Shown here piece after piece: positions 18,267-26,479 of a stretch of DNA of 52,848 nucleotides; the first letter of the stretch is position 1, and the number at the start of each line of letters is the position of its first letter. Source of the stretch: a filamentous cyanobacterium CCP2 (GTDB taxonomy: Bacteria > Cyanobacteriota > Cyanobacteriia > Elainellales > Elainellaceae); contig PVWD01000009.1 of assembly GCA_003003615.1 (NCBI GenBank), positions 1 to 52,848 of the forward strand, given 5' to 3'. The notes beneath the pieces are model-generated. The model did no database searches, had not been told where the DNA came from, and was given only the letters and a program-made list of their open reading frames with translations. Position numbers and translations under genes: made by a program.

Positions 18267-19615
18267 GTCATTCTTTCCTGGCAATTCGCGTTCTTCGTTC
18301 TGTGCCTGCTCGTCTCTGGCTCAGTTCTTTTTTGCTCCTGCTTGGCTGCGTTTGGCTGATTCCCCATGGAGATTTTCGTCAGGCTGAATCCTTTCCTGTT
18401 TTCTGCATTGGCATTGGGCTAATGAGTGCGGGGTTTTTGCTTTCGTGGGGGTTGCGTTCCATTCCTGGGATCTGGTTCTGGGGAGTGACAATTTTAGCAA
18501 GGATACTGCTGCTGCCAATGTATCCTGGTGATGATGTGTGGCGTTATCTTTGGGAAGGATATATTCAAACTTTAGGTTTTAGTCCTTACCATTTCGCGCC
18601 CAATGCGATCGAACTCATTCCTTACCGTACTGAGTGGTGGTCACAAATCAATCATCTTGATGTGTCTGCAATTTATCCACCAATCGCTCAACTTGGCTTT
18701 CGTACACTAGCATTTATCTCCCCTACCGTATTGCTATTTAAGCTAGCATTTATCTTCGCTGATCTTTCCATCTGCTGGTTGCTTAGCCGTCAGTTTGGTA
18801 ATCGATCGACTCTCCTGTATGCCTGGAATCCCCTCATCCTATATTCGTTTGCTGGGGCTGCTCATTACGATAGCTGGTTTATGTTGCCGCTCGTTGCAGC
18901 CTGGTTAATGGGGTATCGGATGGAAAGCTCAGGACAATTGGGGAAGGTGAAACCGGAAGTGGAGCAGCCAAACGCCGATCGCCTCTGGATGGGGAGTGCT
19001 TTCCTGGTCGGCATTAGCATCGCCATTAAGTGGATGTCGTTACCTGTTTTGGGGTTTCTTTCCTGGCAGGCATGGAAGCGCGGCGGTGTCAAACGGGTGG
19101 GATGGGTGATTCTGTGCGGTGGGCTTCCCCTCGTTTTAAGTGCTCTGCCCTTTTGCCAGGTGAATACGTGCCCTTTAATTCCCACTGATTCCGTATTTGT
19201 CTCATACGGCCGCAGTGCTGAACTTGTGCCCCACATCCTGGGTTTACTTTGGCAACCCTCGAAACAAATGAACTGGATCTATGCGGTTCCGCTAGGACTC
19301 AGTACGCTGTGGTTGTTGTGGCGATCGCAGCGTTTTGTTCACTTTGCTGAAGGATATTTGATTACATTGTTAATCCTATCGCCCATTATTCATGCCTGGT
19401 ATTTTACCTGGATTATTCCTTTTGCAACGGTAACAAATAACCTGGGAATCCGTTTTGTCAGCGTTTCTGCTTTTGTCTATTTTGTCCTTCCTCATCGGAT
19501 ATCCTTGGGCAATTCAGATTGGTTTCTGTCTGCCTCAGAGCGTCTAATTTTGTGGTTGCCGTTTTTGCTGGGTTGGCTGTGGTCAGTGTTACAGCAGCGA
19601 TCGGGGAAGCAATAA
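18263..19615 (+). CDS. Multi-spanning membrane glycosyltransferase (GT87-like)
   Basis: 450 aa, about ten hydrophobic segments. An early acidic motif in YPGDDVWRYLWEGYIQTLGFSPYHFAP sits in the first extracytoplasmic loop, as in GT-C enzymes that use polyprenyl-phosphate sugars as donors. It overlaps the upstream GT2 gene by four nt, so translational coupling is likely. The acceptor (glycan, lipid or protein) cannot be told from sequence. Confidence 0.8.
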   Translation: MSHSFLAIRVLRSVPARLWLSSFLLLLGCVWLIPHGDFRQAESFPVFCIGIGLMSAGFLLSWGLRSIPGIWFWGVTILARILLLPMYPGDDVWRYLWEGYIQTLGFSPYHFAPNAIELIPYRTEWWSQINHLDVSAIYPPIAQLGFRTLAFISPTVLLFKLAFIFADLSICWLLSRQFGNRSTLLYAWNPLILYSFAGAAHYDSWFMLPLVAAWLMGYRMESSGQLGKVKPEVEQPNADRLWMGSAFLVGISIAIKWMSLPVLGFLSWQAWKRGGVKRVGWVILCGGLPLVLSALPFCQVNTCPLIPTDSVFVSYGRSAELVPHILGLLWQPSKQMNWIYAVPLGLSTLWLLWRSQRFVHFAEGYLITLLILSPIIHAWYFTWIIPFATVTNNLGIRFVSVSAFVYFVLPHRISLGNSDWFLSASERLILWLPFLLGWLWSVLQQRSGKQ

Positions 19616-19982
19616 TAGATTTTCACTTGTGCAATCTTATTTATTCCCTTTTAAAACTTATATTCAATTAAGGTAGAGTTCAGGAAAACCTCAGATTTAA
19701 GTTTTATCTTACCAATAGAAAGCAAAGGCGATTTCAAAAACCTAATGAGCAACCCCATATCTACAAACGCAACCATTGCTCGTTAGATTGTAAGCATGAA
19801 TTGAAATCATTGCTGTAACATTCACAGTTCCAAAGTGCTAATTTTATGCTGTCAATTTGCACTTCATGCTAGCACTCATGGGAACTTGAAGTTAATGAAG
19901 TTGTCTTGCACCGCAGCCGTTCACCTGGTATTAGAGCTTCATCCAATACCGCAATACTAAAATTTACGGAGGTGACAATCTC
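19616..19982. other. Intergenic region upstream of the triple-repeat secreted protein
   Basis: No coding sequence seen. It holds an inverted pair AGTGCTA (19834-19840) / TAGCACT (19870-19876) and, close to the next start, a strong GGAGGTGA ribosome-binding site. Probably the promoter region and long leader of the 19983 gene. Confidence 0.4.
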
Positions 19983-20273
19983 ATGCGACGAGTAACTAGT
20001 GTGAGTTTATCAACGATCGGATTGTTTGCTGTTATGATCGCACCTGCTTTGGCAGTGATTACACCCTATCCACCTGATGATTCTACCGATATTCCAACAG
20101 AGATCAATCTGAATGATAGATTTAAAGACAGTTTCATTAATGGTTCTGGCAGTTTGAATAGCCTCAACGATCGGTTTCGAGACAGTTTCATTGATGGTTC
20201 TGGTAGTTTGAATAGCCTCAACGATCGGTTTCGGGATAGTTTCATTGATGGTTCTGGCAGTTTGAATAGCTAG
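19983..20273 (+). CDS. Small secreted protein with three 18-residue tandem repeats
   Basis: 96 aa. The N-terminus (MRRVTSVSLSTIGLFAVMIAPALA) is a signal peptide. After a short linker (PYPPDDSTDIPTEIN) the whole remainder is LNDRF[KR]DSFI[ND]GSGSLNS three times, stopping exactly at the end of the third unit. A strong GGAGGTGA precedes the ATG by about eight nt. No family recognised. Regular repeats with alternating charged, aromatic and Gly/Ser residues suggest a cell-surface, matrix or fibre-forming protein; this is inference. Confidence 0.8.
   Translation: MRRVTSVSLSTIGLFAVMIAPALAVITPYPPDDSTDIPTEINLNDRFKDSFINGSGSLNSLNDRFRDSFIDGSGSLNSLNDRFRDSFIDGSGSLNS
20109..20270 (+). repeat. Three 54-bp tandem repeats inside the 96-aa gene
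   Basis: In-frame units at 20109-20162, 20163-20216 and 20217-20270. Units 2 and 3 are almost identical in DNA (CGAGACAGT versus CGGGATAGT and GGTAGT versus GGCAGT), whereas unit 1 has diverged. That implies a recent second duplication. Confidence 0.9.
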
Positions 20274-20321
20274 GTATTGCCTAGAGTAGATGGGTTAAAT
20301 AAAGCACATATTGCTGCCCTA

Positions 20322-20349
20322 ACCCCTTTCCTAGCCTTAGGAGAGGGGT
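20322..20349 (+). terminator. Hairpin after the triple-repeat gene
   Basis: ACCCCTTTCCTA / TAGGAGAGGGGT: 12-bp arms with one mismatch and a four-base loop GCCT, 49 bp after the stop. There is no T run. Such CCCCTxTCCTA stems are common intergenic elements in cyanobacteria; it may end or stabilise the transcript. Confidence 0.5.
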
Positions 20350-20483
20350 AATTGTATATGAGAATGAGATATTGATGACGTTTCTCCATTCTCAAATTAT
20401 TCAGCGATCGTCCAGGTTATCCTCATCTAAAATTAAGCTTCATCAGCAATAATATGCCTGAATGGTTTTTCAATTGAGGCGAG

Positions 20484-21341
20484 ATGATCATGGCAAAATT
20501 TAGATTAGTGGCTATACTTCTGCCTGCTCTCGTGATTTTAACGAGTTGTTCAGGAAGCATTCCTGGTTCACAAACTCAACAGCAAACTGCTCAAGAAAAT
20601 CAAGCTGTTGTCTCATCGGAACCGTTGAACTATGACATCTATGCTGAAGTGCTAAAACGTTATGTTGATGAAGATGGATTCGTAGATTATCAGGGCTTAC
20701 AGTTAGATTCTGAGCAGCTTAGAGCGTTTAATCAGGCGTTAGGAGAGGTTTCTTCTGAACAGTTTGAATCATGGAGTGAACCTGATCAAATTGCGTTCCT
20801 GATCAATGCTTACAATTCATTTACGCTGCAATCAATCATCGATCAAACCCCAATCAAAGCCAGCATTAGAGATATTCCTGGCGTTTGGCGGATTCGTCGA
20901 TTTAATGTAGCAGGTCAGTCTAAAACGCTGGATGATATTGAGCATGGAACTTTGCGGAAAGACTATCTTGAACCGCGCATTCATGCTGCGTTAAATTGCA
21001 CAGCCATTAGCTGCCCGCGTTTGCGTACTGAACCCTATACTGGCGATCGGTTAGATACCCAGCTAGATGAACAAGTGCGTCAATGGCTGGACAGCCCTCA
21101 CGGTTTGCAGATCGATCGCGATGCCAATGTAGTCTCTCTTTCTGCGATTTTTGACTGGTTTGGGGAAGATTGGATTTCTGCTTACAACACAGAAACAGGA
21201 TTTTCAGGCAACCAAAAGCAGCGATCGGCGTTGAACTTTATCAGTAACTATGTTAGTCCAGACGATCGAGAGTATTTGCAGCAGGGAAATTACGATGTCA
21301 ACTATTTGGAATATGATTGGGCGTTGAATATCCAAGAGTAA
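20484..21341 (+). CDS. DUF547-domain lipoprotein
   Basis: 285 aa (279 to 285 depending on the start: a second ATG at 20490 fits the GAGGCGAG site better). The lipobox VILTSCSG predicts a lipoprotein. The body is DUF547: YVDEDGFVDYQGL, FLINAYNSFTLQSII, IPGVWRIRRFNVAGQSKTLDDIEHGTLRKDY, IHAALNCTAISCPRLRTEPYTGDRLDTQLDEQ and a late FDWFGEDW. The domain is widespread in bacteria and plants and its biochemical role is unclear; the conserved Cys, His and Asp residues suggest a catalytic or metal site. No operon partner. Confidence 0.9.
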   Translation: MIMAKFRLVAILLPALVILTSCSGSIPGSQTQQQTAQENQAVVSSEPLNYDIYAEVLKRYVDEDGFVDYQGLQLDSEQLRAFNQALGEVSSEQFESWSEPDQIAFLINAYNSFTLQSIIDQTPIKASIRDIPGVWRIRRFNVAGQSKTLDDIEHGTLRKDYLEPRIHAALNCTAISCPRLRTEPYTGDRLDTQLDEQVRQWLDSPHGLQIDRDANVVSLSAIFDWFGEDWISAYNTETGFSGNQKQRSALNFISNYVSPDDREYLQQGNYDVNYLEYDWALNIQE

Positions 21342-21524
21342 GATAACGTTACTTTTTCCATGAATTGCCCGTGAATTTTGCTTGCAAACTCAATGAATTG
21401 AAGCATCCCTCCATGATCAATTTCTATTCGTGTAAAAATCGCATGGGTTTCATTCATTGATTCGTATTTATTGTTTCTACTATCAGAATTATAGTGTTGA
21501 TAGATTGTTCAAAAGGAGTAAATA

Positions 21525-22181
21525 ATGAATCTTGAAACAGAACTAAGAGCTGTGACTGATAGCGTGCGGCAGCAGATACCGTCGGAGATTTTTGCAATGA
21601 TGGAAGCTGCAACCGCTAAACTCGCTGCCTCAAAGCTAAATGAGCAAGCCCTAAAGATGGGGCAAACCATGTCAGATTTTGAGTTGCCCGATGCCACAGG
21701 TCAGGTCGTTCGCAGTGTCGATTTACGGGCTAAAGGTCTGCTATTAATTTCGTTTTATCGGGGTCACTGGTGCCCTTACTGCAATTTGGAGTTGAAGGCA
21801 CTACAGGAGAAGCTTGACGAAATTACTTCTCATGGTGCAACGCTGGTTGCCATCTCACCGCAAACACCTGACCAATCACTGACAACCCAAGAGAAAAATG
21901 CGTTGAAGTTTCCAATCCTCTCGGATGTGGGGAATCAGGTTGCCCGTCAGTTTGGGTTGGTCTTTGCCCTGGATGAAAGCTTGCGCCCCATTTACCAGTC
22001 TTTCGGAGTTGATATAGAAATGCACAATGGCGATCGCAGTTTTGAGTTGCCTGTCCCTGCAACTTATTTAGTCAATCAAGAGGGCACTGTCCTTGAAGCC
22101 TTTATTGATATTGACTACCGTGAACGGCTTACCCCCGAAACTGCCCTTTCCTGGCTCAAGAAGGCAGCAGTGAAGCATTAA
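21525..22181 (+). CDS. AhpC/TSA-family peroxiredoxin-like protein
   Basis: 218 aa. After an N-terminal helical extension, the thioredoxin-fold domain begins at MGQTMSDFELPDATGQVVRS and has the active-site HWCPYCNLEL, where family members often have one peroxidatic Cys. GDRSFELPVPATYLVNQEG is the typical C-terminal part. It likely reduces peroxides. AAAAGGAGTAAATA precedes the ATG. It is monocistronic. Confidence 0.92.
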   Translation: MNLETELRAVTDSVRQQIPSEIFAMMEAATAKLAASKLNEQALKMGQTMSDFELPDATGQVVRSVDLRAKGLLLISFYRGHWCPYCNLELKALQEKLDEITSHGATLVAISPQTPDQSLTTQEKNALKFPILSDVGNQVARQFGLVFALDESLRPIYQSFGVDIEMHNGDRSFELPVPATYLVNQEGTVLEAFIDIDYRERLTPETALSWLKKAAVKH

Positions 22182-22453
22182 TCCTGTCGGACTAACCGAA
22201 ACCAAAACAAAATATGCCGCGACGAAACTGGACGGGTATGTTGATACGCCGATCGGCAGAAACTGGGTAAGTCCTCTAAACTGATTCATCAGGGCTTTGT
22301 CCTGCTCCATTGTCCTAACTTCATCGCAATCTCAGCAGAAATTATTCTGCCATTCAGGAAGACTTCATGTTCATTCATCATCATGACGCTGGGATGAGTT
22401 CTTAGAAGCCTGTAGTGGGATGTTGAAGTGTAATGGGGCAATTAGGAAAAGCG

Positions 22454-23104
22454 ATGACAACAAAATCTGCAATTTCTACAATTAATTTATCTGTCACAGA
22501 GGCTCAAAACTGGCTTATTACTGATGATGGAGAATGTTTTGCCCTTGACATTGATGAACTTGAGTTGCCAGAACAGCCCTATCGACTCTATCGCTTTTTG
22601 ACGGAATTAGAAGACATCCTCAACCGCGTATCTGATGATGATAGCCGCATTTGGACGATCGCACCTTTAGTCAGAAAACTCCTCACAAGTTCCTACTGGC
22701 TACAAATGGAGTTTACCCATCCTCATCCTGACCCTGGTTGGTCAGTTCGGTTTTTGTATCAAGAACATGGCTATCCGCTAACGGTGCAAATGGTTGCTTG
22801 GCTATCCAGCTACACTTCCCCCATTCACAACCATGCAGCTTGGGGAATGATTGCAGTCATTGGTGGACAGGAGAAACATCGACTATGGCGGCGATCGCCC
22901 ACTCCAGAGCAACCCGATCGCATTGAATCTGTGGGTGAGAAAGTGTTTGTTCCTGGCGACATTGTTGGCTTCATGCCAAATGCGATTCACAGTGTTGAAC
23001 CGATTGGAGATGAACCGGCTGTTACGTTTAATCTTTACGGTGTCACGGATTATTCTCAACGCTTTGAATTTGATGTCCACACTCAGACGGCCAAAAAATT
23101 TTGA
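22454..23104 (+). CDS. Cysteine dioxygenase-like cupin protein
   Basis: 216 aa from the ATG at 22454, which has AGGA six nt upstream; the frame is open to 22433. The cupin motifs SYTSPIHNHAAWGMIAVIGGQEKHRLW (two His and the Gly-rich turn) and FMPNAIHSVEPIGDEPAVTFNLYG (third His) resemble the cysteine dioxygenase/PCO family, mononuclear non-haem iron enzymes. The true substrate is not clear; low-sequence-identity members exist with unknown thiol substrates. It precedes a response-regulator gene by 130 bp. Confidence 0.8.
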   Translation: MTTKSAISTINLSVTEAQNWLITDDGECFALDIDELELPEQPYRLYRFLTELEDILNRVSDDDSRIWTIAPLVRKLLTSSYWLQMEFTHPHPDPGWSVRFLYQEHGYPLTVQMVAWLSSYTSPIHNHAAWGMIAVIGGQEKHRLWRRSPTPEQPDRIESVGEKVFVPGDIVGFMPNAIHSVEPIGDEPAVTFNLYGVTDYSQRFEFDVHTQTAKKF

Positions 23105-23234
23105 GTGATATTGCAGCACAAAAGATGATCAGGACAGTTTCGTGGGCCAAACGATTTGTGTTTCAGCGATCTGAGATTGTCTTAACTGATTCATCCGTTG
23201 CCATATCTTGTTTGCCGATTAAACATCCTGAGCT

Positions 23235-23918
23235 ATGAATGCCCATGTTGCACTGATTGAAGATGACTTAAACCTTGCGCGAGTTGTAGAGATCGAACTT
23301 CAGCATGAAGGTTATCACGTTTCTGTTGCTCATGATGGAACCTCTGGACTTGCCTTAGTGCAAAATGCTCAGCCAGATTTGCTAATTCTCGATTGGATAC
23401 TTCCTACATTGGCAGGGATTGAGGTTTGCCAACGGCTGCGATCGGCAGGCAGCAAAATTCCAATTATCATGTTGACGGCCAAGGATGAAATTGCCGATCG
23501 GGTCGCTGGATTGGATGCAGGTGCAGACGATTATATTGTGAAGCCCTTTGAGGTGGAAGAACTGTTGGCGCGGGTGCGGGCCTACTTACGTCGAATCTCC
23601 TATGGGGGGAGTGGAGTTCTGCAATTTGCTGATTTGTGCTTGAATCCGGGAACGCATGAAGTTTTTCGCGGCCCACGGCCGATTGAACTACCTGCTAAAG
23701 AATTTAAACTGCTGGAATATCTTATGATTCATCCTCGACAAATTGTCTCTCGTGGACAATTGTTTGATTATGTATGGGGGGATGGTTTTACTGGAAATTC
23801 CAATGTTTTGGAGGTTTACATTCGCCAACTTCGTCTGAAACTGGAAGCAAATCATGAACGACGATTGATTTACACCGTTCGTAATATGGGATATGTTCTA
23901 CAAGATCAACCTTTTTAA
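23235..23918 (+). CDS. OmpR/PhoB-family response regulator
   Basis: 227 aa. Receiver domain with the acidic pair (ALIEDDLNLA), phospho-acceptor Asp in LLILDWILPTLAGIEV, Thr/Lys switch residues (IIMLTAKDE, DDYIVKPF). Winged-helix DNA-binding domain from about residue 130: LPAKEFKLLEYLMIHPRQIVSRGQLFDYVWG...VYIRQLRLKLE...RNMGYVL. No histidine kinase is adjacent, so it is an orphan here. Target unknown. Confidence 0.93.
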   Translation: MNAHVALIEDDLNLARVVEIELQHEGYHVSVAHDGTSGLALVQNAQPDLLILDWILPTLAGIEVCQRLRSAGSKIPIIMLTAKDEIADRVAGLDAGADDYIVKPFEVEELLARVRAYLRRISYGGSGVLQFADLCLNPGTHEVFRGPRPIELPAKEFKLLEYLMIHPRQIVSRGQLFDYVWGDGFTGNSNVLEVYIRQLRLKLEANHERRLIYTVRNMGYVLQDQPF

Positions 23919-23947
23919 GAAATGCAAATTGAATAACCTGAAACTCC

Positions 23948-23967
23948 TGTGGGGTGAGCATCTTGCC
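23948..23967 (+). repeat. Short dispersed repeat, copy b
   Basis: Exact second copy of the 20-mer at 2279-2298, continuing CGCGCAG here. It lies just after the response regulator and before the convergent hypothetical gene. Confidence 0.6.
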
Positions 23968-24045
23968 CGCGCAGTCAACAAGGCAGAATGATTACAGTTT
24001 GCTTCATCCACGAGTCTAAGTGTTAAGTAGGGTCATCATCCAGGC

Positions 24046-24615
24046 TCACTGTTTTGAAAATGGGCAGCCTTCAATGGGGCACTGCTGCACTGGCAGTTCC
24101 TTTACCACGTCTTCAAAACGCCCTACGTTGTAATGTGCGCGCAGAGTAGCAAGCACCTGTTGTAGGTAAGCAGTCACCTGATCTCCCCTCATTCCCATGC
24201 AGTGAATCGGCTGCAACTCGCCAACTTTGTAGGTTCCCTGCCAAATTTCAGCAGCAACCGCATGGACAGGTGCATCTTTATGGTTCCGATACAGCACCAG
24301 CACGGCAGCGCGGACAACAGGCAAAGGTGGGGCAGGAATTTCGATCGGCGTATTCGGGACAGGAGAATTCACAGCTTGGGCAGCGATCGGATCAAGGCGT
24401 TGCTCCATTTTTGCCTGCCGCCGTAGCCGCCGACGGTTGCGGTTATCCTCTTCTCGGTGGCGATAATGATGACGACGACGATGACAGTTATAGCCTAGTC
24501 GCCGGATGTCATCTGGGTTCCAACAATTATCTCCTGTGGTGCCATGCAGTTCGATCGCCTCTTCCGCAGTGAGGCTGGCGCAGTGTTGGCACTTTTTGTT
24601 CACCTTTCGAGCCAT
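24046..24615 (-). CDS. Hypothetical protein with Cys/His clusters and basic linker
   Basis: 189 aa from the ATG at 24615 (the frame is open to a TTG at 24636). The N-terminus has CQHC and a later Cys (GDNCWNPDDI), then a very basic stretch (NCHRRRHHYRHREEDNRNRRRLRRQ, residues ~45-70) that could bind nucleic acid. A C-terminal domain follows (VLVLYRNHKDAPVHAVAAEIWQGTYKVGELQPIHCMGMRG...LATLRAHY) with a final CPIEGCPF. Family not recognised. It is divergent from the next hypothetical and close to parAB, which fits a plasmid gene. Confidence 0.7.
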   Translation of the reverse strand: MARKVNKKCQHCASLTAEEAIELHGTTGDNCWNPDDIRRLGYNCHRRRHHYRHREEDNRNRRRLRRQAKMEQRLDPIAAQAVNSPVPNTPIEIPAPPLPVVRAAVLVLYRNHKDAPVHAVAAEIWQGTYKVGELQPIHCMGMRGDQVTAYLQQVLATLRAHYNVGRFEDVVKELPVQQCPIEGCPFSKQ

Positions 24616-24658
24616 AACGTCCAAGGGGTTGAGCAACAGCGTTAAACGGTCAGCTTAA

Positions 24659-24680
24659 TTTAGCGTAAGTTTAGCGTAAG
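24659..24680. repeat. 11-bp direct tandem repeat between divergent genes
   Basis: TTTAGCGTAAG occurs twice without a gap (24659-24669, 24670-24680), about one helical turn apart. It lies in the short promoter region between the divergent hypothetical genes and looks like a repressor- or iteron-type site. Confidence 0.45.
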
Positions 24681-24734
24681 TCAACAGATTCTCACATTGG
24701 TTATAAGATTGACCTAAAAAAGTGGAATAGATGC

Positions 24735-25448
24735 ATGGGCGCGACAGGATCAGGCGGGAACGAACAACCCATCGCCGAATTTAATACTTTAATACAGGAT
24801 GCATTCACCCAACCGATGCAGGCAAACCTGAAGACGTTACACCAACGCCTTGATTTAGCGTTGACCGATTTACCCAAGGAACAAGTCCTCAAAATTGCCG
24901 GAGAAGCAGTTGCTCAACTGGCTGAAATTTGTGCAATTCGGGCAGATCTGTTGCTCAACGAATGGCAATCTCGCTATCAAAATTCGTCTGAATGTTTGGT
25001 AGAGCCAGTTCTATCAGATGAACTGTTGGCAGGGGTACTGCGACATACCATGACCCTACATTTGAATGAACTGCTGGAGGAGGGTGATCCTCAACGTCGC
25101 GATCGGCGATCGGGATTAGAAGGTTCTGTTGTGGGAGATGTGGAGAAGGGTGCTGTGCTGGAAATGGTTGAGCAAATTGAGTTGAAACGGGCAGCCCTAC
25201 AAACTGCTTATGAGGAGTCAATTTCAACATGGTCAGCAACCGTGCGACAATGGCTCCAGGCTCAGCCCCAGCCGGTTAACCTAGAGTCGATTCTGCGTGA
25301 AGTTCAACTTTTGCCGATTCAAATTTGGTTAGGACTGTTGCTGTCTGACCCATCCTACCAATGGGAGCACCACTGGCAAACCGTGGAGGAGTTCTATTGT
25401 TCCAGAACAGTTTGGATTCGGATGGCTTCTGAAGATACACTGGTTTAG
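24735..25448 (+). CDS. Hypothetical helical protein upstream of parA
   Basis: 237 aa, predicted mostly helical (NLKTLHQRLDLALTDLPKEQVLKIAGEAVAQLAEICAIRADLLLNEW). No transmembrane helix or known motif. It is divergent from 24046-24615 and followed 227 bp later by parA. Context suggests a replicon-linked accessory protein; no function can be assigned. Confidence 0.7.
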   Translation: MGATGSGGNEQPIAEFNTLIQDAFTQPMQANLKTLHQRLDLALTDLPKEQVLKIAGEAVAQLAEICAIRADLLLNEWQSRYQNSSECLVEPVLSDELLAGVLRHTMTLHLNELLEEGDPQRRDRRSGLEGSVVGDVEKGAVLEMVEQIELKRAALQTAYEESISTWSATVRQWLQAQPQPVNLESILREVQLLPIQIWLGLLLSDPSYQWEHHWQTVEEFYCSRTVWIRMASEDTLV

Positions 25449-25675
25449 AGGATTCAAGGCACATTTCACCCAGATCCTTTCCCCTTGACCGTTATGCCCT
25501 GAACATCACAAAAATTTAAACCATTTTTCAATAATTGTTCTAAACTCCTGCCGTTTTAGTATGATTCATCTCAGGGCTAAATATTGGGTATAGCAGTACG
25601 AAAGAAGATGAGGATAATTTTGGGTTCTCAGCAGATTGGATTGTAGAAACCTGGAATTGTCTTAACCTTGACTCC

Positions 25676-26479
25676 ATGCTCTGTTGCATACACTTTGGAA
25701 ATGAGTTGACGGTTCACCCAGTGGCAAAAGTAATTACGATCTTCAACCAAGCAGGTGGTGTGGGTAAAACGAGCCTGACTATGAACCTGGGCTATCAGTT
25801 AGGACAACGAAAAAAACAGCGTGTTCTTCTCGTCGATATGGATCCGCAGGCTAGCCTAACTATCTTTATGGGAGTTGAGCCGTCTGACCTGGAAATCACT
25901 GTGAAGGATGCAATCCTTGATAAAAAGCCTTTGCCCATCCACCATGCAATCCACGGGATGGACTTGGTTCCAGCCAACATTTTGCTTAGTGCGGCGGAAA
26001 TGCAGCTTGCTTCTGTCCTTCGACGAGAGTTACGGCTAAAACAGGCGATCGACAAAGTATCAACAGATTATGACTTTGTTTTAATTGACTCACCGCCTAG
26101 CTTGGGAATGCTCAGCACTTTAAGCCTAGTCGCAGCCAATTACGTCTTGATTCCAAGCCAAACTCAGTTTAAGAGTATTCAAGGGACAAATTTAGTCCTG
26201 CAAACGATCGCCGATGTCAGAGATGCGATCGACCATAAGCTTGAACTTGCCGGAGTCATTCCCACCATTTATGCCAAAGGTACATTGCAGGATCGCGAGG
26301 CCCTCAGCGTCCTTGAAAGCCAGCTTTCAGCTATCACGAAAGTTTATCCACCCCTTCCCCGTTCCACTGTTTTTCCAGATGCATCTCAAGAGCGATTACC
26401 GTTAGCCGTATTTAGTCCAAGACATCCAGCAGTTACGATTCTCAAACAGATAGCAAAAGATTTGGAGAAGTTACCTTGA
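25676..26479 (+). CDS. parA: ParA-family partition ATPase
   Basis: Up to 267 aa. The family-like N-terminus is VAKVITIFNQAGGVGKTSL, so a GTG at 25721 (252 aa) is an alternative start to the ATG at 25676. It has the Walker A (QAGGVGKTS), LLVDMDPQASLT (switch) and LIDSPPSLGM (Walker B). No N-terminal HTH, so it is a type Ib-like or chromosomal-size ParA. It overlaps the parB start by four nt. It moves and segregates the replicon together with ParB bound to a centromere. Confidence 0.92.
   Translation: MLCCIHFGNELTVHPVAKVITIFNQAGGVGKTSLTMNLGYQLGQRKKQRVLLVDMDPQASLTIFMGVEPSDLEITVKDAILDKKPLPIHHAIHGMDLVPANILLSAAEMQLASVLRRELRLKQAIDKVSTDYDFVLIDSPPSLGMLSTLSLVAANYVLIPSQTQFKSIQGTNLVLQTIADVRDAIDHKLELAGVIPTIYAKGTLQDREALSVLESQLSAITKVYPPLPRSTVFPDASQERLPLAVFSPRHPAVTILKQIAKDLEKLP

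Noticed and set aside
20109-20270. Possible CRISPR-like array
   Set aside because: The units are contiguous 54-bp repeats without spacers and are in frame within a secreted protein gene.
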